From an uncultured Phascolarctobacterium sp. (GTDB taxonomy: Bacteria; Bacillota; Negativicutes; Acidaminococcales; Acidaminococcaceae), in contig URXA01000001.1 of assembly GCA_900551745.1 (NCBI GenBank), positions 124,001-188,000 of the forward strand: a stretch of 64,000 bases of DNA, in the 5' to 3' direction. The notes below the pieces were generated by a model. The model was given only the letters and a program-made list of their open reading frames with translations. It was not told the DNA's origin and ran no database searches. A program made the position numbers and the translations under genes. Of this stretch, positions 51,331 to 58,848 are shown in pieces. The stretch's first letter is position 1, and each line of letters begins with the position of its first letter.

Positions 51331-51990
51331 ATGTTTACTGGATTAGTTGCAGAGCTTGGCACTGTGCGTGGGTTGAAGAGAGTGCAGAACAGTTATCATC
51401 TGACTGTAGCCGCTGGAAAAGTGCTGGATAATTTAAAAATAGGCGACAGCGTTGCAGTGAATGGTGTCTGCCTGACAGTAGTGGTTTTGGGTAGTGGTGA
51501 GTTTACGGCTGATGTTATGCCGGAAACAGTGCGTTTGAGCAATCTGCGTGATCTGCGCAGCGGCGACCGGGTCAATCTGGAGCGGACGCTGCGGTTGATG
51601 GATGGTCTGGACGGCCACATCGTCAGCGGTCATGTGGAAGGGATCGGTGTGATCTCAAAATGCCGGCAGGACGGTATAGCCAATGTGGTAACGGTCAAAA
51701 CGCCGCCGGAGCTGATGCGTTACATCCTGCATAAGGGTTCTATCGCTATCGACGGTATCAGTCTGACGGTAACGGAGGTCACTGAGGATACTTTTTCAGT
51801 ATCGCTGATCCCGCATACGTCGAAGGAAACTACTTTAGGCTTTAAGACAGTTGGCGACGAGGTCAATCTGGAGACAGACATTATCGGTAAATATGTTGAA
51901 CAGATGCTGAAGTTTGGCAATAAAGCAGAGAAAAAGGATGAAACCAGCGTTTTGAGTAAAGCTACTTTATTCGAAAACGGTTTTATGTAA
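51331..51990 (+). CDS. ribE: Riboflavin synthase alpha chain
   Basis: Dismutation of two 6,7-dimethyl-8-ribityllumazine molecules to riboflavin. The 219-residue protein is made of two homologous lumazine-binding barrels (1-~96 and ~97-190). It opens with MFTGLVAELGTV and has SVAVNGVCLTV, HIVSGHVEGIG and ISLTVTEV. Starts 1 bp after the ribD stop. The C-terminal tail of about 25 residues is slightly longer than common. Confidence 0.95.
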   Translation: MFTGLVAELGTVRGLKRVQNSYHLTVAAGKVLDNLKIGDSVAVNGVCLTVVVLGSGEFTADVMPETVRLSNLRDLRSGDRVNLERTLRLMDGLDGHIVSGHVEGIGVISKCRQDGIANVVTVKTPPELMRYILHKGSIAIDGISLTVTEVTEDTFSVSLIPHTSKETTLGFKTVGDEVNLETDIIGKYVEQMLKFGNKAEKKDETSVLSKATLFENGFM

Positions 51991-52007
51991 ATAAGGAGGC
52001 TATGAAA

Positions 52008-53246
52008 ATGGAAGAGTTCAAATTTAATACAGTTGAAGAAGCGATAGCAGCGATCAAAGACGGCAAAATGGTTTTGGTAACTGATGACGAGGATAGGGAA
52101 AACGAAGGTGATCTGATTATGGCGGCCGAGCTGTGCACGCCTGAGGCAGTAAACTTTATGGCAAAATACGCACGCGGTCTGATTTGTATGCCGGCAGCTC
52201 CGGAGATCATGGATAAGCTGCAATTTGGCGCGATGGTAGCTAAAAATACTGATAATCACGAAACTGCGTTTTCTGTATCTATCGATTACGTCGATACTAC
52301 TACGGGTATTTCGGCGCACGAACGCGCTTATACGATGAAAAAATGTGCTGACGATAACGCGCAGCCTGATGATTTCCGCCGTCCGGGACATGTTTTCCCG
52401 CTGCGTGCGCGTGAAGGCGGCGTACTGCGCCGCACAGGACATACCGAGGCGACTGTAGATCTGTGTAAGCTGGCCGGGTTGAAGCCGGTCGGTATCTGCT
52501 GTGAGATCATGAGCGAAGACGGCAATATGGCCCGCACTCCTGAATTGAAAGAATTTGCTAAGGAACACGGTTTGATTTTTATTACCGTTGCTGCTTTAGT
52601 CGCTTATCGCAAGGCGCACGAAAAAATGGTGCATCGTGCGGCAGAAGCCGCGCTGCCGAGTAAATACGGCAATTTCCGCGCTGTAGCTTACGAAAATGAT
52701 CTGGATGATCTGTGCCATGTTGCCATCGTTAAAGGTGATGTGTCCGGTAAAAAAGATGTCTTGGTACGCGTACATTCAGAATGTCTGACCGGCGATGCTT
52801 TTGGTTCCCTGCGCTGTGATTGCGGCGATCAGCTGGCAACAGCGCTGCGAATGATAGAAAAAGAAGGGTGCGGTGTAGTGCTTTATATGCGTCAGGAAGG
52901 ACGTGGTATCGGTCTGGCAAATAAAATCAGGGCTTATGCGCTGCAGGATCAGGGTTATGATACCGTTGAAGCCAATGTCAAGCTGGGCTTTGCTCCAGAT
53001 CTGCGTGATTATGGTATAGGGGCTCAGATCCTTTCCGACCTGGGCTTGACCAGCATTCGCCTGATCACTAATAATCCTGCCAAACGTGTGGGGCTTTCCG
53101 GCTATGGCATCACCGTAAACGAAAGAGTGCCTATCGTTATCGACGCTAACCCTTTTAACGAGTTCTATCTGGAAGTCAAAGAGGAAAAAATGGGGCATGA
53201 GCTGCACGAAGGTCATGAGCATAAACACTGCAACTGCTGCAGCTGA
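52008..53246 (+). CDS. ribBA: Bifunctional DHBP synthase / GTP cyclohydrolase II (RibBA) with His/Cys tail
   Basis: Supplies both precursors of riboflavin. The N-terminal DHBP synthase domain (about 1-205) has TDDEDRENEGDLI and HTEATVDLCKLAG. The C-terminal cyclohydrolase II domain (about 206-395) has the zinc ligands in VHSECLTGDAFGSLRCDCG, and RQEGRGIGL. The end reads GHELHEGHEHKHCNCCS, a tail rich in His and Cys that could bind metal and is not part of the family core. ATG 52002 is only 2 nt from AAGGAGG, so ATG 52008 is preferred. Confidence 0.96.
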   Translation: MEEFKFNTVEEAIAAIKDGKMVLVTDDEDRENEGDLIMAAELCTPEAVNFMAKYARGLICMPAAPEIMDKLQFGAMVAKNTDNHETAFSVSIDYVDTTTGISAHERAYTMKKCADDNAQPDDFRRPGHVFPLRAREGGVLRRTGHTEATVDLCKLAGLKPVGICCEIMSEDGNMARTPELKEFAKEHGLIFITVAALVAYRKAHEKMVHRAAEAALPSKYGNFRAVAYENDLDDLCHVAIVKGDVSGKKDVLVRVHSECLTGDAFGSLRCDCGDQLATALRMIEKEGCGVVLYMRQEGRGIGLANKIRAYALQDQGYDTVEANVKLGFAPDLRDYGIGAQILSDLGLTSIRLITNNPAKRVGLSGYGITVNERVPIVIDANPFNEFYLEVKEEKMGHELHEGHEHKHCNCCS

Positions 53247-53282
53247 TATAAAAATCAAATTAACTTTAATGGAGGCATGAAT

Positions 53283-53744
53283 ATGAAAACTTTAGAAGGT
53301 CAATTAACAGCACAAGGTATGAAAGTGGCTATTGTTGTAGCCCGTTTTAATGAATTTATCACCAGCAAGCTTTTGAGCGGCGCTATCGACTGCCTGGAAC
53401 GTCATGGGATGGACAATGAAGATATTACTGCAGTTTGGGTTCCGGGAGCATTCGAGATCCCTTTGGCAGCGCAGAAACTTGCAGTCAGTGGTAAATATGA
53501 CGCTGTTATCTGTTTGGGTGCGGTTATCCGCGGTTCTACTCCTCATTTTGACTATGTTTGTGCAGAAGCTTCCAAAGGTGTGGCGCATGTTGGTCTGGAA
53601 ACCGGTGTTCCTGTAGCTTTCGGCGTTCTGACTACCGAAAATATTGAGCAGGCTGTTGAACGTGCCGGTACTAAAGCTGGCAACAAAGGTGTCGATGCTG
53701 CAATGACTGCTATCGAAATGGTCAATCTGCTGAAAAACATCTGA
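53283..53744 (+). CDS. ribH: 6,7-Dimethyl-8-ribityllumazine synthase
   Basis: Penultimate step of riboflavin synthesis; usually forms pentamers or 60-mer capsids. The 153-residue protein has VARFNEFITSKLLSGA, VWVPGAFEIPLAA, ICLGAVIRGSTPHFDYVC and PVAFGVLTTENIEQAVERAG. Choice of ATG 53283 over ATG 53277 rests on spacing from TGGAGG. Last gene of the FMN-controlled operon. Confidence 0.97.
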   Translation: MKTLEGQLTAQGMKVAIVVARFNEFITSKLLSGAIDCLERHGMDNEDITAVWVPGAFEIPLAAQKLAVSGKYDAVICLGAVIRGSTPHFDYVCAEASKGVAHVGLETGVPVAFGVLTTENIEQAVERAGTKAGNKGVDAAMTAIEMVNLLKNI

Positions 53745-53787
53745 TTTTTAAACGTACGTTAATCGTAGATTCTAAGAGGTATATATA

Positions 53788-54642
53788 ATGAAAGATATTC
53801 TGACTAAAGGCACGGCTGAAGGTGTGCGCATTTATGCGCTGTGTACTACTAATCTGGTACAGGAGGCTGCCACCAGGCACCATACTTCCCATTTGGCCAG
53901 TGCCGCTTTGGGCAGGGCGATGAACGGAGCCCTGCTTTTAGCAGCTACTATGAAAGATAATGAACGTATTACCCTGCGTTTAAAGGGTGACGGGCCGATC
54001 GGAGAAGTCGTTGCCGATGCTGAAGGCACGCATGTGCGTGGTTATGTAGGTGATCCGGATGTATTTTTGCCGCTGAAAAACGGCAAGCTGGATGTTGGCG
54101 GCGCTATTGGTGCCGGTAACATTATTGTGACCCGTTATCTGCAGAACTCTGAACCTTTTACCGGCTATGCCGAACTGATTGACGGCGAGATCGCCAGTGA
54201 CCTTACCAATTATCTCTACACGTCTGAACAGACACCGTCTTCGGTGGCGTTAGGAGTATTGGTCAATAAAGAGGGTCAGGTCATAGCTGCTGGCGGTTAC
54301 TTTATTCAGGCTATGCCCGGCTGCGCAGAGGAAACGCTGGCACAGCTGGAAGAAAACATCAGTTTAACCCCTTATGTCACGCAGCTGCTGGAGCTGGGTT
54401 ATACTCCCGAAAAGATGATCGAAACTATTGCCCGCGGTCTAGATGTAACGATTCAGGAGAGTATAGAGCTGAGCTATAAATGCCGCTGCAGCAGAGAAAA
54501 AATATTGGGAGCATTGGCGACTTTAGGGCAGGAAGATATCTCTGCCATGAGTCAGGATGAGGAAACAGAGGTGCATTGCCAGTTCTGCAACGAAACCTAT
54601 AAATTCAGCGGGGAAGAAATTGCCCGGCTGCTGAAAAAATAA
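53788..54642 (+). CDS. hslO: Redox-regulated chaperone Hsp33
   Basis: Chaperone activated by oxidation of its C-terminal zinc centre. The 284-residue protein has the four zinc Cys as KCRCS and HCQFC (about 235-270) and the N-terminal fold with GRAMNGALLLAATMK. In an anaerobe it complements bcp and yaaA in peroxide stress. It begins 43 bp after ribH and ends just before the recA promoter. Confidence 0.95.
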   Translation: MKDILTKGTAEGVRIYALCTTNLVQEAATRHHTSHLASAALGRAMNGALLLAATMKDNERITLRLKGDGPIGEVVADAEGTHVRGYVGDPDVFLPLKNGKLDVGGAIGAGNIIVTRYLQNSEPFTGYAELIDGEIASDLTNYLYTSEQTPSSVALGVLVNKEGQVIAAGGYFIQAMPGCAEETLAQLEENISLTPYVTQLLELGYTPEKMIETIARGLDVTIQESIELSYKCRCSREKILGALATLGQEDISAMSQDEETEVHCQFCNETYKFSGEEIARLLKK

Positions 54643-54649
54643 ATAAATC

Positions 54650-54678
54650 TTGACACCTCGAACAGTTGTTTGTATACT
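54650..54678 (+). promoter_or_regulatory. recA promoter
   Basis: Consensus TTGACA at 54650-54655 and TATACT at 54673-54678 with a 17-bp spacer. The spacer contains the SOS operator. Confidence 0.9.
54659..54672 (+). promoter_or_regulatory. LexA (SOS) box in the recA promoter
   Basis: CGAACAGTTGTTTG matches the Gram-positive LexA consensus CGAAC-N4-GTTYG. It fills the spacer between -35 and -10, so bound LexA would block polymerase. Confidence 0.82.
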
Positions 54679-54724
54679 ATTTGTAGATAGTAATTGACAG
54701 CAACGAAACAGGAGGCTTGATCAA

Positions 54725-55792
54725 ATGAGTACGGAAAAACTGAACGCTGAAAAAACAAAAGCGTTGGAAAATGCAATGCGTCAAATCGAAAAAGATTTCG
54801 GTAAAGGCTCGATCATGAAATTGGGAGAAGCCAGCGCTAAAATGAACATAGAGGTTATTCCTACTGGCGCTTTGTCTTTAGATATAGCTTTGGGAGTAGG
54901 CGGTATTCCCCGCGGCAGGGTCATCGAGATCTATGGTCCGGAATCTTCCGGTAAAACTACAGTTGCCCTGCATATGATCGCTGAAACACAGAAAATCGGC
55001 GGTTATGCGGCGTTTATCGACGCTGAGCATGCTTTGGACCCTGAATACGCACGTAAGTTGGGTGTCGATGTCGACAATCTGCTTATTTCGCAGCCTGATA
55101 ACGGCGAACAGGCTTTGGAGATCGCTGATGCTTTGGTACGCAGCGGCGCTATCGATATCATCGTTATCGACTCCGTAGCTGCTTTGGTACCGCGTGCCGA
55201 GATCGAAGGCGAGATGGGTGATTCTCACGTTGGTCTGCAGGCCAGGTTGATGAGTCAGGCTCTGCGTAAGCTGACCGGTATCATTTCCAAGTCCAAATGT
55301 GCTACTGTTTTCATCAATCAGATCCGCGAAAAAGTCGGAGTTATGTTCGGAAATCCAGAAACAACTACCGGCGGCCGAGCGTTGAAATTTTATTCCACCG
55401 TCCGCATGGACGTACGACGGATTGAAACTCTGAAAAACGGCAACGATATGATCGGCAACCGTACCCGCGTGAAAATCGTTAAAAATAAAATCGCTCCGCC
55501 TTTCAAACAGGCAGAATTTGATATTATGTACGGTGAAGGCATTTCCCATGAAGGCTGCATTGTAGATCTGGGCGCAGAGTTTGACATTATCAACAAAAGC
55601 GGCGCATGGTATTCCTACGGCGAAGTTCGTTTGGGACAGGGCAAAGAAAAGGTTAAAGATTTTCTCAAAGAAAATCCGGAAATGGCTGCTGAGATCGAAG
55701 CCAAGATCCGCGAGCGTACTATTGCCAAATTAGTAAGCGCAGAAAGCGGTGTAAGCGATGCTGAACCGGTCGTCCAAGAACTTAACGACTGA
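54725..55792 (+). CDS. recA: Recombinase RecA
   Basis: DNA strand-exchange protein and coprotease for LexA cleavage. The 355-residue protein has the Walker A GPESSGKTT, LISQPDNGEQALEIADAL, VIDSVAALVPRAEI and loop L2 region with GNPETTTGGRALKFYS. Good ribosome site AGGAGG. recX overlaps its end by 35 nt. Confidence 0.99.
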   Translation: MSTEKLNAEKTKALENAMRQIEKDFGKGSIMKLGEASAKMNIEVIPTGALSLDIALGVGGIPRGRVIEIYGPESSGKTTVALHMIAETQKIGGYAAFIDAEHALDPEYARKLGVDVDNLLISQPDNGEQALEIADALVRSGAIDIIVIDSVAALVPRAEIEGEMGDSHVGLQARLMSQALRKLTGIISKSKCATVFINQIREKVGVMFGNPETTTGGRALKFYSTVRMDVRRIETLKNGNDMIGNRTRVKIVKNKIAPPFKQAEFDIMYGEGISHEGCIVDLGAEFDIINKSGAWYSYGEVRLGQGKEKVKDFLKENPEMAAEIEAKIRERTIAKLVSAESGVSDAEPVVQELND

Positions 55793-56273
55793 GCAGGAAG
55801 CGTATGATTATGCTTTAGATATGCTGAGCTATCGTGATTACAGCCGTAAGGATATGGAACTGAAGCTGAAACGCAAAGGCGCAGATGCTGGTATCATCAA
55901 GAGGACTATCCAAAAACTGCTGGAATATGGTTTCTTAGATGAAAAACGTTATGGACAGAGGGTTTTTGAAGCCTGGCTTTCTAAAAAATACTATGGCAGA
56001 AGTCACCTGCGGCTGGAGCTGCAGAAAAAAAATGTGGCCGAACGTTATATAAATGATATTTTAGAGCAGCTTTCCGAAGCTGAAGAACAGGAACGGGCGG
56101 AGAAGGCTCTGCAGTCTTGTTTAAAACGTAATCCTAAAAAATATGATCCTGCTACGCAGGAAGGACGGGCCGCTATTGGCAGGTACCTGTATGCGCGTGG
56201 CTTTGCAAGTAAATATATTCAAAAAAGCATTAATAATATACATGGTTCTGTGATATTAATGGATGACTGCTAA
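55758..56273 (+). CDS. recX: Regulatory protein RecX
   Basis: Modulates RecA filaments. The 171-residue helical protein has the family pattern AYDYALDMLSYRDYSRKDMELKL, LEYGFLDEKRYGQRVFEAWL, and AIGRYLYARGFASKYI. It overlaps the recA 3' end out of frame, which suggests that it is translated from the recA message at a low level. No strong ribosome site is visible, so the exact start is less sure. Confidence 0.9.
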   Translation: MLNRSSKNLTTEQEAYDYALDMLSYRDYSRKDMELKLKRKGADAGIIKRTIQKLLEYGFLDEKRYGQRVFEAWLSKKYYGRSHLRLELQKKNVAERYINDILEQLSEAEEQERAEKALQSCLKRNPKKYDPATQEGRAAIGRYLYARGFASKYIQKSINNIHGSVILMDDC

Positions 56274-56274
56274 C

Positions 56275-56303
56275 TTGACTTTTATATAAAATCCATTTAA
56301 AAT
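56275..56303 (+). promoter_or_regulatory. Promoter of rny
   Basis: TTGACT at 56275-56280 and TAAAAT at 56298-56303, 17 bp apart, beginning right after the recX stop. Confidence 0.72.
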
Positions 56304-56349
56304 TATAGTATCCAATCGTGTTAATAATTAATGAATGAATGTTATCCAC

Positions 56350-56382
56350 GAGGCGACAATAGTTTGTTGCCTCATTTTTTTT
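56350..56382 (+). terminator. Terminator-type hairpin in the rny leader
   Basis: GAGGCGACAA / TTGTTGCCTC (56350-56359 with 56364-56373) followed by a T8 run. It may end the recA-recX transcript, but it also lies between the rny promoter and rny, so it could attenuate rny. Confidence 0.85.
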
Positions 56383-56407
56383 AAAAATTAATAAGGAGGT
56401 GAAAATC

Positions 56408-57943
56408 ATTTTAGAACTTATCGGTATTACTATCGGTGCTGGTGCCGTTGGTGGTGCGATCGGTTATTTAGTACGTAAAAATGTTGCTGAAAACAAAATT
56501 GCTACTGCTGAAGAAACCGCTATTCGTATCATTCAGGAGGCGGAACAGACCGGTGAAGCTAAACGCAAAGAAGCGTTAGTAGAAGCTAAAGAAGAAATCC
56601 ACCGCATGCGCAGTGAGATGGAACGAGAAAATAAAGAGCGTCGCAGTGATATCCAACGTCAGGAAAGACGTCTTTTACAAAAAGAAGAAAATCTTGACCG
56701 TAAGATAGAGTCTTTTGAGAAAAAAGAGGAACACTTAGCTGTTAGAGAGACTTTCCTTAGTGACAGTCAGGCTAAAGTCGATGCATTATATCAAAAACAA
56801 TTGGGTGAACTGGAACGTTTGTCCGGTTTATCTACCGAAGATGCTAAAAAAGAACTTCTTCAATCTGTTGAAGAAGAAGTGAAACATGAAACCGCAATGC
56901 TCATTAAAGATTTGGAGCAGCAGGCGAAAGAGGAAGCAGACAAGAAGGCCAGAGAGATCATTTCCCTGGCGATTCAGCGTTGTGCGGCCGACCACGTAGC
57001 AGAAACTACTGTTTCTGTAGTAGCCCTGCCTAATGATGAAATGAAAGGCCGTATCATTGGTCGTGAGGGCAGAAATATCCGGACACTGGAAACTTTGACC
57101 GGTATTGACCTGATCATTGACGATACGCCGGAAGCGGTAATTATTTCCGGCTTTGATCCCGTACGCCGTGAGGTTGCCCGCGTTGCTCTGGAAAAACTGA
57201 TCAACGATGGTCGTATCCATCCGTCCCGTATCGAGGAAATGGTTGAAAAAGCACAAAAAGAGGTCGAGCAAAAGATCAAAGAAGCAGGTGAGCAGGCTAC
57301 TTTTGCGGTAGGTGTGCATGGTTTGCATCCTGAACTGATCAAATTACTGGGCCGCTTGAAATATCGTACTAGTTATGGTCAAAATGTACTGAATCATTCT
57401 GTCGAGGTTGCTCATCTGGCAGGCCTGATGGCCTCAGAATTGGGCGTTGACGTAGTTTTAGCCAAACGTGCTGGTTTACTGCATGATATTGGCAAAGCTA
57501 TCGATCACGAGATGGAAGGTTCCCACGTTGAGATCGGTATGGAAATTGCTAAGAAATATCGTGAATCTGAATTGGTACTCAATGCTATCATGGCTCATCA
57601 TGGCGATGTAGAGCCTAAGAGTGTTGAAGCGGTTCTGGTAGCTGCAGCTGATGCTGTTTCTGCTGCAAGACCTGGCGCGAGACGCGAAACATTGGAAAGC
57701 TATTTGAAACGGTTAACTCGATTGGAAGAGATTTCTGAATCTTTTGAAGGCGTTGAAAAATGCTTTGCTGTCCAAGCAGGACGTGAAATTCGCATAATGG
57801 TAAAACCTGACCAGATCGATGATGCTACATCTATTTTGTTAGCGCGCGATATTGCTAAAAAGATTGAAGCCGAGATGGAATATCCCGGTCAGATCAAAGT
57901 CGTCATCATTCGTGAAACACGCGCTGTTGATTACGCAAAATAA
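56408..57943 (+). CDS. rny: Ribonuclease Y
   Basis: Membrane-anchored endoribonuclease that starts mRNA decay in Firmicutes. An N-terminal membrane segment (LIGITIGAGAVGGAIGYLV) precedes a coiled coil (about 30-200), a KH domain (GRIIGREGRNIRTLETL, about 210-275) and the HD domain with catalytic HD in LLHDIGKAIDHE. GTG at 56399 is in frame but lies inside the ribosome site AAGGAGGTG. The correctly spaced codon is ATT 56408, giving a protein that starts (M)LELIGI, which fits the expected family N-terminus; an ATT start is unusual. Length 511 from ATT. Confidence 0.93.
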   Translation: MLELIGITIGAGAVGGAIGYLVRKNVAENKIATAEETAIRIIQEAEQTGEAKRKEALVEAKEEIHRMRSEMERENKERRSDIQRQERRLLQKEENLDRKIESFEKKEEHLAVRETFLSDSQAKVDALYQKQLGELERLSGLSTEDAKKELLQSVEEEVKHETAMLIKDLEQQAKEEADKKAREIISLAIQRCAADHVAETTVSVVALPNDEMKGRIIGREGRNIRTLETLTGIDLIIDDTPEAVIISGFDPVRREVARVALEKLINDGRIHPSRIEEMVEKAQKEVEQKIKEAGEQATFAVGVHGLHPELIKLLGRLKYRTSYGQNVLNHSVEVAHLAGLMASELGVDVVLAKRAGLLHDIGKAIDHEMEGSHVEIGMEIAKKYRESELVLNAIMAHHGDVEPKSVEAVLVAAADAVSAARPGARRETLESYLKRLTRLEEISESFEGVEKCFAVQAGREIRIMVKPDQIDDATSILLARDIAKKIEAEMEYPGQIKVVIIRETRAVDYAK

Positions 57944-57956
57944 TAAGGTTGAGAAT

Positions 57957-57988
57957 AAATCCCCAAGCCGTCAGGTTTGGGGATTTTT
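57957..57988 (+). terminator. rny terminator
   Basis: AAATCCCCAA / TTGGGGATTT (57957-57966 with 57977-57986), with the T run continuing to 57988. Confidence 0.92.
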
Positions 57989-58042
57989 TACATAATTGTT
58001 ACGATTTATTCGGTTAAAGCACTGCGATTGGCGTTTGTTTTA

Positions 58043-58051
58043 TGTTATAAT
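58043..58051 (+). promoter_or_regulatory. Extended -10 promoter of the zinc-ribbon gene
   Basis: TGTTATAAT, an extended -10 element, 43 bp upstream of the ATG. No clear -35 box is needed or seen. Confidence 0.6.
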
Positions 58052-58094
58052 ATGAGTATTAATTCATTATCTAAAATTTTCTGGAGGTCAGCTA

Positions 58095-58496
58095 ATGAGA
58101 ATTGATGGTGCCGGCGGTTGTTTTGATAACCGTATTTACGAAATAAACAATAAAAGTGCCTGGAATCTATTATTGCTTACAGTCAACGAAATGGGCGTGA
58201 CGGTTGATTCCCGCGATGATGAAAATGGCATTCTTGAATGCCATAATGATAAAAAGGTGATGCGTTTTTCGGCGCAGGCGATGGACGAAGAAACTACTCA
58301 GATTTTTGCTGATGTTCATGGTAAGAGGATTCAGGTTTATAACTGGAAACCACAGGATAAAGAGGTCAACCTTTTTTACGACTTGTTTGAAAACAAGCTG
58401 CGTGAATATCGGGCCTTTATCCTTTGTCCCGGCTGTAAGGCCAAAATCAGTTCCCTTGTAAAATTTTGTCCGGAATGCGGTGTACCGGTAAAATAA
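58095..58496 (+). CDS. Zinc-ribbon protein of unknown function
   Basis: I do not recognise a named family for the N-terminal part. The 133-residue protein has an alpha/beta N-terminal domain of about 105 residues (MRIDGAGGCFDNRIYEIN, VTVDSRDDENGILEC) and ends in a zinc ribbon with two Cys pairs, CPGC and CPECG (about 115-130). No signal peptide or membrane segment. It has its own promoter, a GGAGG site and a shared terminator, so it is a single-gene unit between rny and rpmB. A nucleic-acid or protein contact role for the ribbon is a guess. Confidence 0.78.
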   Translation: MRIDGAGGCFDNRIYEINNKSAWNLLLLTVNEMGVTVDSRDDENGILECHNDKKVMRFSAQAMDEETTQIFADVHGKRIQVYNWKPQDKEVNLFYDLFENKLREYRAFILCPGCKAKISSLVKFCPECGVPVK

Positions 58497-58534
58497 AAAT
58501 AAACCAAATACCGTTAGGTATTTGGTTTATTTTT
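58495..58534. terminator. Bidirectional terminator between the zinc-ribbon gene and rpmB
   Basis: A perfect 18-bp stem (58495-58512 with 58517-58534) with a GTTA loop, A-rich on one side and T-rich on the other. Confidence 0.92.
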
Positions 58535-58546
58535 AATAATCATAAA

Positions 58547-58738
58547 TTAGATAGCGCGGGTAACTTTACCGGAACGCAAGCAACGAGTACAAACATTAAC
58601 GCGTTTTACAGATTCGTTAACAATAGCCCTTACTTGTTGAATGTTCGGTTTCCAAGCACGTTTAGTATGTCTATTGGAATGGCTGACGTTATTGCCAGCG
58701 AGAGTACCTTTGCCGCAGACTTCGCAAATGGATGCCAT
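58547..58738 (-). CDS. rpmB: 50S ribosomal protein L28 (zinc-binding form)
   Basis: A 63-residue ribosomal protein. CEVCGKG at the N-terminus and CTRCLRSG near the C-terminus make the four-Cys zinc form; NVSHSNRHTKRAWKPNIQ is the family core. The frame extends three codons upstream into the ribosome site AAGGAGGTGGG, so the ATG at 58738 (plus coordinate, reading down) is the start. It has its own promoter. Confidence 0.97.
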   Translation of the reverse strand: MASICEVCGKGTLAGNNVSHSNRHTKRAWKPNIQQVRAIVNESVKRVNVCTRCLRSGKVTRAI

Positions 58739-58791
58739 GAGTCCCACCTCCTTAACGTATTACGAGCATTAGTTACAAATTTAACAAAAGT

Positions 58792-58820
58792 ATCATACCA
58801 TAGACTGTAGGTAAAAGCAA
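58792..58820 (-). promoter_or_regulatory. rpmB promoter
   Basis: On the minus strand TTGCTT (58815-58820) and TATGAT (58792-58797) are 17 bp apart. Confidence 0.7.
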
Positions 58821-58848
58821 GTAAATTTTATAGATTGGCAGTGATTTT

